A stretch of 64,000 bases of DNA from Chondrinema litorale (GCF_026250525.1 NZ_CP111045.1:1-64000), one strand, 5' to 3'; shown: positions 1 to 10,295, counted from the stretch's first letter. Numbers and translations are program-made. The notes: a model not told the origin generated them from the letters alone.

Positions 1-1675
1 CACATAAACGGCTTCCTCATCACTTTCTTTAAATTCTATGGTGATTTCTGTTTCGGTGGTATTGCCATTTTCATCAGTGGTAGTCACAGTGAAAGTATAG
101 CTGCCTTCTACTAACTGGGTCGAGTCACTTACGGTAATCGTACCGTCAGTAGCTAAGTCTGTGCCCGGTGGTAAACTGCCATCTGTTACTTCTGCATCTA
201 CAATCTCACCATTGTCATCAGTTACTGTTGCTAGCGTATCACCGTGATCATATTCATCAAACGGTAGTGGGTCGTTCACTACATAAACGGCTTCCTCATC
301 ACTTTCTTCGAACTCTATGGTGATTTCTGTTTCGGTGGTATTGCCATCTTCATCGGTGGTGGTGACAGTAAAAGTATAGCTGTCTTCTACCAATTGGGTC
401 GAGTCACTTATGGTAATCGTACCGTCAGTAGCTAAGTCTGTGCCCGGTGGTAAACTGCCTTCTGTTACTTCTGCATCTACTATTTCTCCATTGCCATCAG
501 TTACTGTTGCTAGCGTATCACCGTGATCATATTCATCAAATGGTAATGGGTCATTTACTACATAAACAGCTTCCTCATCACTTTCTTCAAATTCTATGGT
601 GATTTCTGTTTCGGTGGTATTGCCATCTTCATCGGTGGTGGTGACAGTAAAAGTATAGCTGCCTTCTACCAATTGGCTCGAATCACTTACGGTAATAGTC
701 CCATCACTGGCTAAGTCTGTGCCCGGTGGTAAACTGCCTTCTGTTACTTCTGCATCTACTATTTCTCCATTGCCATCAGTTACTGTTGCTAGCGTATCAC
801 CGTTACCATATTCATCAAACGGTAGTGGGTCGTTCACTACATAAACTGCTTCCTCATCACTTTCTTCAAATTCTATGGTGATTTCTGTTTCGGTGGTATT
901 GCCATTTTCATCGGTGGTAGTCACAGTGAAAGTATAGCTGCCTTCTACCAATTGGGTCGAGTCACTTACGGTAATCGTACCATCGCTGACTAGGTCTGTG
1001 CCCGGTGGAAGACTTCCATCGGTTACTTCTGCATCTACAATCTCACCATTGCCATCAGTTACTGTTGCTAGCGTATCACCGTTACCATATTCATCAAACG
1101 GTAGTGGGTCGTTCACCACATAAACTGCTTCCTCATCACTTTCTTCAAATTCTATGGTGATTTCTGTTTCGGTGGTATTGCCATCTTCATCAGTGGTAGT
1201 CACAGTGAAAGTATAGCTGCCTTCTACTAACTGGGTCGAGTCACTTACGGTAATCGTACCATCAGTAGCTAAGTCTGTGCCCGGTGGTAAACTGCCATCT
1301 GTTACTTCTGCATCTACAATCTCACCATTGCCATCAGTTACTGTTGCTAGCGTATCACCGTTACCATATTCATCAAACGGTAGTGGGTCGTTCACCACAT
1401 AAACGGCTTCCTCATCACTTTCTTCAAATTCTATGGTGATCTCATTTTCTGTAGTATTACCTAACTCATCTACTGTTTGAACTGTAAAGGTATAGCTGTC
1501 TTCTACCAATTGGGTCGAGTCACTTACGGTAATCGTACCATCAGAAGCTAAGTCTGTGCCCGGTGGAAGACTTCCATCGGTTACTGTGGCACTTAAAATA
1601 TCTCCATTGCCATCTATTACTGTCGCTAAAGTATCACCATTGACGTATTCATCGAATGGAAGAGAATCATATTCT
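1..1675 (-). repeat. 279-bp tandem repeats encoding 93-residue Ig/cadherin-like units
   Basis: The landmark ACATAAAC (reverse complement encodes VYV) recurs at 2, 281, 560, 839, 1118 and 1397, and a diverged form is at 1676, so every step is exactly 279 bp. Six whole units lie inside the window and the array continues past the left edge. The units between 2 and 1396 are nearly identical. The unit at 1397-1675 (first in the protein) is the most diverged, for example NELGNTTENEITIEF-like wording in place of the common one. Exact period and near-identity suggest recent amplification by unequal crossing-over or slippage. Confidence 0.95.
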
Positions 1676-4155
1676 GTGTAAACAGCCTCTATATCATCTA
1701 AAATCGTAATATAAACTGTAGCCTCAGAACAAGTTGTAATAGCAAGATCATCACAAATTTTATAGACAAAACTATCGATGCCTACAAATAAGGTATCAGC
1801 ATTATATACAAATGAACCATCTGCATTTAAGGTTAGAAAACCATTTTGAACATCCTGAACTAAAACTATGTCTTCGTCATTTGGGCGTATATCATTATTT
1901 GCTACATTTTCAGCTGCTGTTACATCTTCATAAAATTCAAACTCGTCATCAATTGCGATAGGTAATGTACTAATATCGTTGGTGTAATAGGCATTATAAA
2001 ACCTTAACTCAAGCTCTAAAGCTATTAAACCCAAAATCCCATCATTCACAATTACTTCTATACCTTCTATATTCTTAGATGGATCTCCTGGTGTAACTTC
2101 AACTTTAATAATATCTGAATGATCGAATAAAAGCGATGCTTCAATCAAATTACCATTTCCTTCAGCATCTGAAATTAACTCAGCACTTCCATCATCATAA
2201 TATATCTTGAATGTAATTTCATCTGAAAATAGAGAAATATCCAATAAACCAGTAACATCTTCAAGAGTTAAATAAATAGGTCTATCTGCACTGAAAGGTG
2301 TACTCCAATCTACTCTTTGCATTACCTCACCACCCAGACTTAAAGTCTTTTTGATTAGCGAATAATCTGTATTGGGATCGTAACCAGTAGTGGTATTAAC
2401 AACAGCTTTATCAGAATCAACCACCTCGCAATTCAAACAAAGAATAGCACTATTTACACCACTACTTTCATTAACATCAGCAAATACCTTTACATCAGAA
2501 GTATTCTCAATATCATGGATGTTTAGCGTATTATCTAGCCCTAATAAACCGCCAAAGTTTATATTTACTTTTCTAACATTGCCATGCGCATCTGGCGTAT
2601 CTGTTCTTTCTTCGGGAACAATTAACCTAACTTGAAAAAGATTATCAGACTCATCTAACAAAATTAGCTCTACATTATTTGTTGAGCTATAAGTCTCGAT
2701 TGTATTATCACTTGCATCTAAAAATTCTATTGATAGATTCGCTAATAAATCACTGGTGATTACTCCATCTACTACTCCAAGTAATGGCAAAGCATTATCG
2801 AAAGAAAAGGTGAAATCAAGGTTTTCTCCGGGTGTTAAATCAGTTGTAAATTCATAATAGGCAGTAATTTGATCTGCTATGGCAATATCAGATCGTATCT
2901 GGGCATAGGTATTTATGTTATTATCAAAGGCGTAGTTATGGTTGTATCCTGCGCAATTTACACATGCTAATGCATTTTTTGTGAATTCAGGATTTACTGA
3001 TTCCTTGGGTTTATTAGCTGCTAATGCCGGGTAACTTACAGTATCTTCAGTATGATATGCATTGTAAAAATTAAGATCTAGATTGGCTATTAGTAATCCT
3101 AAAATACTATTCCCTGCAACTACCTTTACACCACTTACTGTATTAAAATAATCTTTGGGTGTAAGTTTAACTAAATACTTATTGGCATTGTCGTATAAGA
3201 GTGTAACATCTATTATATCACTATTTCCTAAAGAGTTGCTTACTGTTTCAATGGAGCCATCGGTATATAAAATTTCAAATTCAAGCGCATCACCTAAAAG
3301 ATTTAGGTTTAGCAAACCTGATGCATCTTCTAAGGTGAGATAAATATCTCTGTTACTGGAAAATGGCGTAGACCAGTCTACCCTTTGGTATACATACCCA
3401 CCAACTCCTAAAATCTTTTTAAGAGTAGAAAAATCTGTGTTTGGATCTCTTCCGGTAGTATCATTTACAACTGCCCCATCTGTATCTGATACACTACAGC
3501 CTATACAAACCAGTGGGTCAGAAACACCGGAGCTGTAATTAATATCTGCATAAGAACGGTTGACACTCTCAGTGGTAATATCATAAATTTGAACTCCACT
3601 TGAGACACCAAGTAAACTTGCATATTTGATATCGATTTTTCTTGGTTTACCATAACTACCAGTTTTTTCTGAAGGAGCCTGGAAGCTTACTAAAAACTTG
3701 TTGGTTGAATTATCTAGCAATTCTAGATTTATTAAACTTATAGAATTATAAGTCTCGATCACATTATCAGCACTGTCTTTTAAGATTATATTGATATCTG
3801 AAAGAACATCTGTAGTAATAATTCCATCTACCACACTCAAGATTGAACCAGTGCCATCTAGTGCTAAGATGAGTGAAATATCATTTCCGGTTGGTATATT
3901 TTCTTGAAATTCGTAATGTGCTGTTAAGCTTGCAGCTATGTTAACACCAAGAGACATATCCGCAAAAGTACTTTCACTATTGTCGTAGGCATTTTCATGA
4001 TCGGCAGTAGAACAAAATGTACATATACCGGTACTTGAAAATTCATCCGATGAACCGATATCTACATCAGGTCTGATTTGTGAATATATTTTACTCGAAG
4101 AAATAAAAAAAAATGCTACAAAAAGTAGGTAATTACTTGTAAAATGTTTTCCCAT
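1..4155 (-). CDS. Giant secreted repeat protein (adhesin-like), C-terminus beyond window
   Basis: The frame is open from an ATG at 4153-4155 to the left edge, giving at least 1,385 residues without a stop. It starts with a signal peptide ending near SSSKIYSQ. Two copies of a roughly 355-residue module follow, each with two CxxC pairs (CTFC 4012-4023, CIGC 3496-3507, CVNC 2953-2964, CLNC 2427-2438). Then comes a cadherin-like/Big_9-type domain (about 1960-1690, with DGSFVYNADTLFVGIDSFVYK). The remainder is an array of 93-residue Ig/cadherin-like repeats carrying LPPGTDLATDGTITVSDST and YTFTVTTTDE. Such architecture is typical of Bacteroidota surface adhesins or T9SS-exported proteins; a sorting domain would lie outside the window. 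The ligand is unknown. It is downstream of, and co-oriented with, the carbohydrate locus but separated by 630 bp. Confidence 0.85.
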   Translation of the reverse strand, partial: MGKHFTSNYLLFVAFFFISSSKIYSQIRPDVDIGSSDEFSSTGICTFCSTADHENAYDNSESTFADMSLGVNIAASLTAHYEFQENIPTGNDISLILALDGTGSILSVVDGIITTDVLSDINIILKDSADNVIETYNSISLINLELLDNSTNKFLVSFQAPSEKTGSYGKPRKIDIKYASLLGVSSGVQIYDITTESVNRSYADINYSSGVSDPLVCIGCSVSDTDGAVVNDTTGRDPNTDFSTLKKILGVGGYVYQRVDWSTPFSSNRDIYLTLEDASGLLNLNLLGDALEFEILYTDGSIETVSNSLGNSDIIDVTLLYDNANKYLVKLTPKDYFNTVSGVKVVAGNSILGLLIANLDLNFYNAYHTEDTVSYPALAANKPKESVNPEFTKNALACVNCAGYNHNYAFDNNINTYAQIRSDIAIADQITAYYEFTTDLTPGENLDFTFSFDNALPLLGVVDGVITSDLLANLSIEFLDASDNTIETYSSTNNVELILLDESDNLFQVRLIVPEERTDTPDAHGNVRKVNINFGGLLGLDNTLNIHDIENTSDVKVFADVNESSGVNSAILCLNCEVVDSDKAVVNTTTGYDPNTDYSLIKKTLSLGGEVMQRVDWSTPFSADRPIYLTLEDVTGLLDISLFSDEITFKIYYDDGSAELISDAEGNGNLIEASLLFDHSDIIKVEVTPGDPSKNIEGIEVIVNDGILGLIALELELRFYNAYYTNDISTLPIAIDDEFEFYEDVTAAENVANNDIRPNDEDIVLVQDVQNGFLTLNADGSFVYNADTLFVGIDSFVYKICDDLAITTCSEATVYITILDDIEAVYTEYDSLPFDEYVNGDTLATVIDGNGDILSATVTDGSLPPGTDLASDGTITVSDSTQLVEDSYTFTVQTVDELGNTTENEITIEFEESDEEAVYVVNDPLPFDEYGNGDTLATVTDGNGEIVDAEVTDGSLPPGTDLATDGTITVSDSTQLVEGSYTFTVTTTDEDGNTTETEITIEFEESDEEAVYVVNDPLPFDEYGNGDTLATVTDGNGEIVDAEVTDGSLPPGTDLVSDGTITVSDSTQLVEGSYTFTVTTTDENGNTTETEITIEFEESDEEAVYVVNDPLPFDEYGNGDTLATVTDGNGEIVDAEVTEGSLPPGTDLASDGTITVSDSSQLVEGSYTFTVTTTDEDGNTTETEITIEFEESDEEAVYVVNDPLPFDEYDHGDTLATVTDGNGEIVDAEVTEGSLPPGTDLATDGTITISDSTQLVEDSYTFTVTTTDEDGNTTETEITIEFEESDEEAVYVVNDPLPFDEYDHGDTLATVTDDNGEIVDAEVTDGSLPPGTDLATDGTITVSDSTQLVEGSYTFTVTTTDENGNTTETEITIEFKESDEEAVYV

Positions 4156-4789
4156 TTAGCCAATAAGTTTGATGTATACTTTTGGATAGTTTTGTCGAAA
4201 AACGGCACAACATTTTACAGATTTTAATTACATAGCTATATTTTTTGCTATTAATCAAAAAAAATCTCACACTTATATTATTCAAAGATTAATTTATGAA
4301 TATTTTAACAAACCAAATTTTAAGTAAAAAAATTAATAGCGAAAAATATCTTTTTACCAAAATAAACCAAATAACAATGTGCTAAATCAATAATAGGTAA
4401 TCAATATAAATAATCCAGAAAGAATCTATAATTCATAATATTTATGAAAATAGAAAATAATAATTGAATAAAACTCATTTTATTACATCTTTCCTTCATG
4501 GGATAAAAGTCACTTTTTTAATCAGCAAACCAACAGCAACAATATGATAAAATATGTACTTTTTAAGTCGTATTGTACTTAAAATAGCATAATCTACCAT
4601 CTATATTTTGGTAATATTCTTTACAGAAAGTGCATTTCTTAAAAAAAACTTCATTAGGTTAATGCTTAAGATATCTGATGTATACTTTGTTACAAAGCCG
4701 ATAAAAAAATCCTCTAGGAAATTTTTTACCCATTAATACATTTGCCTTTTTTATAAACCTGAATGAAAAAAATGGAAAGACAAGGAAAC
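4156..4789. other. AT-rich intergenic region, no gene seen
   Basis: Both flanking genes are on the minus strand, so this 634-bp stretch holds the 3' flank of the FG-GAP lipoprotein gene and the leader of the giant repeat protein. It is very AT-rich with many short A and T runs. I see no convincing open frame, no structured RNA and no clear TTTG/TAnnTTTG promoter pair. Confidence 0.6.
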
Positions 4790-7700
4790 TTAAGGTAGCA
4801 CCATTGTCTTTACTTTAGATTCAAAAAAACTAAGTCGTCCCTGATTCTTCGCAGAAATAAATAAACTTTCTCCATTTGCCATATTGAGAAGCTTTAAAGA
4901 TTTTGTATCACCCGAAATACAAAATCCACTTTCTGTTGGAGTGAGAGAAGTAAAATTACCCTTTCCATCTCCTAAAATTACTAAACCAAATGATGCATCA
5001 TATCTACCAGTAAGCACATCTGATGTAAATGAATTACCTGTGAGTAAAATATCTAAATTACCATCATTATCAAGATCTTTCACTACCATACCAGAAACTG
5101 GAGCAAATTGAGCTTCTTTTGGTAGCGGCTTTAAATTGAACTTACCATTCCCCAAGTTTTCGATATATGCACTTTGCAGGTAATTGGCTTTGTAGATGTT
5201 AATCCCTGTTTGATTGATATCTATAACTTCTTCTAAGGTTGATGTTGCATAATCTTCGTAACGAGGAAATTTTTTCTTCATCGCATTCATCTGATCAATA
5301 ACATCCATTCTTGGGTGAACAGGATATCTTTTGCCTTGAATATATCTAGAAAGTATGCCATCCATACTTCCATTTTTATCAAAATCGGCAACATGCAATT
5401 CTACAGGTTGAGTGTCAGATGCTTTGAATTTAGAATTCAATCCTAAATTACCAGCGATATAATCTATATCTCCATCATTATCGAAATCGCCGGGAGTGAT
5501 GCAATTCCACCAACCTAAATAATTCTGTAAACCTGTAGTTTGAGTTACTTCTTCAAAAGTATTACCTGTATTTTTAAAGAACCTTAAAGACATCCACTCA
5601 CCGGTAAGTATAAGATCTGGCAATTGATCATCGTCAAAATCTGACCAAATTGCTTCACTGATTAAACCGATTTTTTTTAAGGTTGGACAAACTTCTTGAC
5701 TTACATCTTTAAATTTACCACCTTCATTTCGTAAAATAATACTTGGTTGAGAAAGCGGATATTTACCCGGTGTTACACTTCCTCCTAAGAATAAATCTAA
5801 GTCGCCATCATTGTCATAATCTGCTACGGCAATACAAGAGGAATTTATATTCATTTTTGGGAGCACATCAATTGCATCACTAAAATTTCCACTTCCATCA
5901 TTTAAATACAAATGATCTTGATAGTAAGGAGAGTTTTCGTTAAACTCATTACTCCCATTTACCAAATATAAATCTTGATCACCATCATTATCTACATCAA
6001 AAAATACAGCGGCTACTTCTTCACAAACTGAATCTGGTAATGTAAATGTCTGCTCAGTAAATGAGCCATTCTTTTGTTGTAGAAAGAAAGTACCATGGTA
6101 CGAATATGAACCTGTAACATAAAAATCTTCCAGACCATCGCCATTAATATCTGCTACTGCTAGATCGGGTCCGTTTTGAGAGTATTGATGAGGTAACAGT
6201 GGTTGAACTTTAAAATCTGGATAAGACTTTTCTTGATGTTTATAAGCTAAGCCAATTTGAGAACTAATATCAGATAGCAATCCCAAAGAGGTAGCGTTTT
6301 CTATTTTTGCCTGATCCATCGCATTACTATAAAGCAAGATCATTTCTTTGTCTGGTGCTACTTCAATAATTGTTTGAGATTTGCCATCTGGCCAGATAAC
6401 TTTTATAGAATCCACCTGATCGTTCGTTCCTAACCCAAAATGGGCCTTATTCTCCACAGAAGACTGAAAACCACGATATGGATAGTGGAAATATTCTAGT
6501 TTTTCTTTGCCTCTAAATAGCGATATTTTAGTACCTATTCCATTAATATTTTCATCACTTCCTTTTAAAGCCAAATTCAGAAAATGATGGTCCTTATATT
6601 TATCTGAATTATTCTTAAGTAAGAAAGCTTTCTCGTCTATGTTATTGATAATTAAATCTAGATCACCATCATTGTCGAAATCGGCATAGGCAGCTCCAGA
6701 TGAGTAAGAAGGTTTTATAGACAACCAAGTATCTGAAACATCAGAAAATGTAATTCCATCTTTGTTTTGGAAGAAGTAATTAGGTAAATAAGCTCCTTCA
6801 ATTTTATTTATCTCTTGTATAAGCTGTAGCTTACTTTGCCTGTTAAATCCTTGTGCTTGCAGTTCTTGAGATTTATAGGTAGCAAAATCTCTGTTTGTAA
6901 TATCTCTCGGGTATCCATTTGTGATATGGATATCTCTATAACCATCATTATCATAATCGGCAATGAGCGCACTCCACGACCAATCGGTGGCATCGATACC
7001 TGCCATTTGCCCCACTTCACTGTACATTACTTTTCCATCGGGAGTTAAGCCTCTGTGTAACTGCATGGTATTTCGCATGTATTGGGGTTCGTAACCTGCA
7101 TAAAGCTCCGATTGAAAACGGTCGTAATTAGTAGAGCCAAACATGAGTTTTTTACGCTTGTTATCTGCTGGCAGCATATCTACGGTAACAATGTCTGGCC
7201 AACCATCATTATTAATATCAGCCACATCATTCCCCATTGCTGAATAACTTTGATGCTGAAAACTCTCTTTTGCTTTATTGGTAAAAGTGCCATCGTGGTT
7301 ATTGATGTAAAGCAAATCGTTAGATAGATAATCGTTGGAAACATAAATATCTGGCCAGCCATCTAAATTGATATCAGCAACGGAAACACCTAAACCATAA
7401 CCTTCAATGGTAATACCTGCTTCTTTCGATACATTTTCGTATTGGTAAATTCCTCTACTATCTTTACCATTGTTTCTGTAAAGCCTATCGGTATTCAACA
7501 TCTCCCCTCTCACTCTTTTAGGTCTGATTACATTCGGACCCGTTCTGTCTGTCATATTGGTAAGAAGATACATATCTAAATCTCCATCCAAATCATAATC
7601 GAAAAAAGCTGCGTGGATAGAATGTCCTGTATCTGCTAAACCATAATCAGCAGCCATTTCTTTAAATGTGCCATTTTGATTATTAATGTAAAGCTCATTG

Positions 7701-8149
7701 GCTCTTTTACTTTCTTCTTCATATGGGCCAGAATATGAAACATAAATATCTAACCAACCATCTTGGTTAATATCTACCAGAGAAACTCCAGTGGCCCATT
7801 TTCCACTAGTTGATATTCCCGCTTTTTCGGTTACATCTTCAAACTGAAAATCGCCCTTGTTTAAGTATAGCTTACAGTTTGTCATGTTTCCAGCAAAGAA
7901 AACATCTGCCAAACCATCATTGTTGAGGTCTCCTGTACCAACACCTGCCCCATTATAAAAATATTCAAAGGTGATGATGTTCAGGTTCTCATTTTCGAAG
8001 AGTGTATTAGAAAATTCAATTCCGGAATGTTCTGAGGGGACATACTCAAACAACTTGTTATCGGGAATGCCCACTTTATGACAAGCTGCCAAAGTAATTA
8101 AAAATAGATTTAAACAAATTACAATGCGATTGTTAATACTATTTTTCAC
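4790..8149 (-). CDS. FG-GAP/VCBS repeat lipoprotein with ASPIC/UnbV domain
   Basis: This is a 1,119-residue lipoprotein; the signal peptide ends in the lipobox LITLAAC. It contains many FG-GAP/VCBS calcium-loop blades of the form DxDxDGxxD (for example YDLDGDLDMYLL, DFDNDGDLDLIINN, DYDNDGDLDLFLGG), which fold as beta-propellers. In the middle there is an ASPIC/UnbV segment (VENKAHFGLGTND, IKVIWPDGKSQ). Such CRTAC1-like proteins often sit beside SusC/SusD pairs in Bacteroidota and are thought to be exposed on the cell surface; the exact role is not established. The start codon appears to be GTG: an ATG 8 nt upstream is out of frame and an in-frame TAA lies just before. It follows the phosphoesterase gene by 68 bp, with a terminator-like hairpin between them. 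Confidence 0.9.
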   Translation of the reverse strand: MKNSINNRIVICLNLFLITLAACHKVGIPDNKLFEYVPSEHSGIEFSNTLFENENLNIITFEYFYNGAGVGTGDLNNDGLADVFFAGNMTNCKLYLNKGDFQFEDVTEKAGISTSGKWATGVSLVDINQDGWLDIYVSYSGPYEEESKRANELYINNQNGTFKEMAADYGLADTGHSIHAAFFDYDLDGDLDMYLLTNMTDRTGPNVIRPKRVRGEMLNTDRLYRNNGKDSRGIYQYENVSKEAGITIEGYGLGVSVADINLDGWPDIYVSNDYLSNDLLYINNHDGTFTNKAKESFQHQSYSAMGNDVADINNDGWPDIVTVDMLPADNKRKKLMFGSTNYDRFQSELYAGYEPQYMRNTMQLHRGLTPDGKVMYSEVGQMAGIDATDWSWSALIADYDNDGYRDIHITNGYPRDITNRDFATYKSQELQAQGFNRQSKLQLIQEINKIEGAYLPNYFFQNKDGITFSDVSDTWLSIKPSYSSGAAYADFDNDGDLDLIINNIDEKAFLLKNNSDKYKDHHFLNLALKGSDENINGIGTKISLFRGKEKLEYFHYPYRGFQSSVENKAHFGLGTNDQVDSIKVIWPDGKSQTIIEVAPDKEMILLYSNAMDQAKIENATSLGLLSDISSQIGLAYKHQEKSYPDFKVQPLLPHQYSQNGPDLAVADINGDGLEDFYVTGSYSYHGTFFLQQKNGSFTEQTFTLPDSVCEEVAAVFFDVDNDGDQDLYLVNGSNEFNENSPYYQDHLYLNDGSGNFSDAIDVLPKMNINSSCIAVADYDNDGDLDLFLGGSVTPGKYPLSQPSIILRNEGGKFKDVSQEVCPTLKKIGLISEAIWSDFDDDQLPDLILTGEWMSLRFFKNTGNTFEEVTQTTGLQNYLGWWNCITPGDFDNDGDIDYIAGNLGLNSKFKASDTQPVELHVADFDKNGSMDGILSRYIQGKRYPVHPRMDVIDQMNAMKKKFPRYEDYATSTLEEVIDINQTGINIYKANYLQSAYIENLGNGKFNLKPLPKEAQFAPVSGMVVKDLDNDGNLDILLTGNSFTSDVLTGRYDASFGLVILGDGKGNFTSLTPTESGFCISGDTKSLKLLNMANGESLFISAKNQGRLSFFESKVKTMVLP

Positions 8150-8171
8150 CAGAACATGAATTTAATGTACA

Positions 8172-8197
8172 GAAAACGGGACTTTTGCCCCGTTTTC
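8172..8197 (-). terminator. Hairpin terminator after metallophosphoesterase gene
   Basis: Arms AAAACGGG (8173-8180) and CCCGTTTT (8189-8196) are separated by a short loop and bounded by A/T tracts. It sits between the stop of the phosphoesterase gene and the start of the FG-GAP gene, so it may attenuate rather than end transcription. Confidence 0.6.
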
Positions 8198-8217
8198 ATT
8201 TAATATTGTTGTGCTAA

Positions 8218-10173
8218 TTAATGAGTCAGAAACTCTGCGGGAATTTCACCTTTTTTTACACCTGGTCCTTCCCAACCCAAGCGCAAATCTTGACCATCAA
8301 AGTCTTCGAAGTATTCTATTTTTAATGGATGCTTACCTTTGCTCAGAACTACCTGTCCTTCTTTCAATTTAGCACTATGTGAACCTCCATTATCCACTAC
8401 TAATTGATCGTTGATATAGAGTTTACTACCATCATCAGAATAGGTATAAAAAGTATATACTCCCTCTTCTGGAACCTCTACATATCCATTAAACAAAAAT
8501 GCATAATAATTATCTCTACCTGCTGCTAATGTTTCTACATCTAAATCGTTACTCACTCCTTTTTTCTTTGCAGTTAAACTTTCGAATGCAGGAATTTCTT
8601 TAAACTCTCCTTCGTAATAAGCATAGGCTAAACCCGGTTTACTTTTCTTTTTAACAGCTTTTAGTGGAGAAGTTTTGGTATAAGTTTTTTCTATTACTTC
8701 AGTAGAAGCACCATTTTCGCCAAACAATTTAACCTTTACAGTTTTGGTATCTGTTAATTGAATTGGACTTTCGTAAAGTGGTGAATCTTCTGTAGGTTCT
8801 GAACCATCTAGCGTATAATACAAATCAAGTTTATCGAAAGGCTGGTTGATTGCCACCTCAATCTTATCTAGAAATATTTCGTCTTTTGTAAACTCGATCG
8901 CTTTAGGTTGTGGATTAATTCCTATTTTATGTGTTCCTTCCAACTCAAAAGGATGATCTAAATGAGGCACTTTATAACCCATTTTCCAGTCGAGCTCTAG
9001 GGCATCTAAGTCACTTACTGGAATATTTTTTACAGCTTCTAAGTTGATTGTATAAACTTTAGAAGTATGTGGTGCTAACTCTTCTTCTATGCGATCTAAG
9101 TCAGGAGAAACATGGTGATTGTGGAAGAATCTTCCTTTAAAAAATAAAGGTTTATCTGACGTATTTTCAACTTTAAATTTCAGTTCGGCACCATTAAAAT
9201 TGTTTGCAAAAGACTTTACACCAGAACTTGCAGTTTGCGGTGTAAGCATCACCAATTCTTTAAACTTAGTGCTATTTAGTAATTCTGATGCGAGCTTACC
9301 AGTTTCTTCGGAAGAAATATCGTGATCGATAATGCCATCTAATTTAAGGTTTACTATTGTTGGTCCGTCATTAGTCATGGTAACCCAAGTAAAATGATCG
9401 AACTGACCAAACTTAGGTCCTCTTAAAGCACTGCCACCACCAGTTGTTCCGAGTACATAGTAATTGCTGTTGTCTCTCACTTCGTGCATATATCTGTGCG
9501 TGTGACCAGCAAAAACAGTAAAATCTCTACCTTCTAGTGCTTCTTCAATTTCTGTAAAATTATTAATGTCGTTATATCTCCAAATCGGATGGTGCATAAA
9601 TACAAATGTCCATCTCACATCTGGATGATCTGCTAAAACTTGCTTTGTGTAGTCTATTTGATCTTGGCCAAAAATTACTCCATCACCGTCGTTGGTATTC
9701 ATGGTAATGAACAACACATCTTTATAGGTAAAGTAGTAATAATCTTTCCCGTATCTTTCTAACCACTGCTCTCTCATTACTGAGTTTGAAAAATCGTGGT
9801 TCCCTGGTAGATAGAAAAATGGCATTTGAAGTGGTTCGAGCAAATTGTTAAACTCATCCCATTCTTCATTTAATACTGTGGTGTCTTTTGAATAACCTTC
9901 AATAAAGTCTCCAACACTCATTACAAACTCTGGTTGTAACAAATTGATCTTAGAAACGGCTTTGCCAAATACACCTTCTCGGTGCCCACCGGTGCGGTCG
10001 CTAACTATTGCAAATTGAAAATTTTCCGGGTTGTTATGGAAATAAAGGTGAGTCCACGGAACAGCTTTTTCAAATTTCTCAGAGGTAAAACGGGCTTCAT
10101 CGTCTTGCTGAGCCAGTACAATCGTACTAATAAAAATTGATGCTAAAATTACAGTTAAAAATATCTTTTTCAT
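8218..10173 (-). CDS. Secreted calcineurin-like metallophosphoesterase with PA14 domain
   Basis: This is a 651-residue exported protein (signal peptide ending IVLAQQ). The N-terminal half carries the metallophosphoesterase signature in order: SDRTGG, VGDFIEGY, LPGNHDFSN, FMHHPIW and AGHTHRY, which supply the dimetal ligands. A CHB_HEX_C-type domain follows (DLYYTLDGSEPTEDSPLY). The last 150 residues form a PA14 domain (YEGEFKEIP, YTYSDDGSKLYINDQLVVD, KIEYFEDF), usually a carbohydrate-binding or adhesion module. A substrate cannot be read from sequence: a phosphorylated glycan, a phosphodiester or a nucleotide is possible. It sits between the SusD/lipoprotein genes and the FG-GAP lipoprotein, suggesting a surface or periplasmic task in the same locus. 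Confidence 0.9.
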   Translation of the reverse strand: MKKIFLTVILASIFISTIVLAQQDDEARFTSEKFEKAVPWTHLYFHNNPENFQFAIVSDRTGGHREGVFGKAVSKINLLQPEFVMSVGDFIEGYSKDTTVLNEEWDEFNNLLEPLQMPFFYLPGNHDFSNSVMREQWLERYGKDYYYFTYKDVLFITMNTNDGDGVIFGQDQIDYTKQVLADHPDVRWTFVFMHHPIWRYNDINNFTEIEEALEGRDFTVFAGHTHRYMHEVRDNSNYYVLGTTGGGSALRGPKFGQFDHFTWVTMTNDGPTIVNLKLDGIIDHDISSEETGKLASELLNSTKFKELVMLTPQTASSGVKSFANNFNGAELKFKVENTSDKPLFFKGRFFHNHHVSPDLDRIEEELAPHTSKVYTINLEAVKNIPVSDLDALELDWKMGYKVPHLDHPFELEGTHKIGINPQPKAIEFTKDEIFLDKIEVAINQPFDKLDLYYTLDGSEPTEDSPLYESPIQLTDTKTVKVKLFGENGASTEVIEKTYTKTSPLKAVKKKSKPGLAYAYYEGEFKEIPAFESLTAKKKGVSNDLDVETLAAGRDNYYAFLFNGYVEVPEEGVYTFYTYSDDGSKLYINDQLVVDNGGSHSAKLKEGQVVLSKGKHPLKIEYFEDFDGQDLRLGWEGPGVKKGEIPAEFLTH

Positions 10174-10199
10174 GTAGTTTTTTAATCAAATTTATTAAA

Positions 10200-10264
10200 G
10201 AGGTTTTAATAGAAAGTGAATACACAAAGAACCTTCAATGAATTACTTCCTATTAAAAACCTCT
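10200..10264. repeat. Inverted repeat between lipoprotein and phosphoesterase genes
   Basis: AGAGGTTTTAATAG (10200-10213) is matched by CTATTAAAAACCTCT (10250-10264), with one extra base and a 36-nt spacer. It lies between the lipoprotein stop and the phosphoesterase start. It could be a terminator with a weak T tract on the minus strand, or a leader structure for the phosphoesterase mRNA. Confidence 0.6.
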
Positions 10265-10295
10265 GGCATTGTATATAGAATTAGCGTTAATTATT

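Noticed and set aside
2390..3343. Short plus-strand open frames within the left-hand region
   Set aside because: They run antisense to a continuous minus-strand frame with clear protein repeats and are shadows of it.
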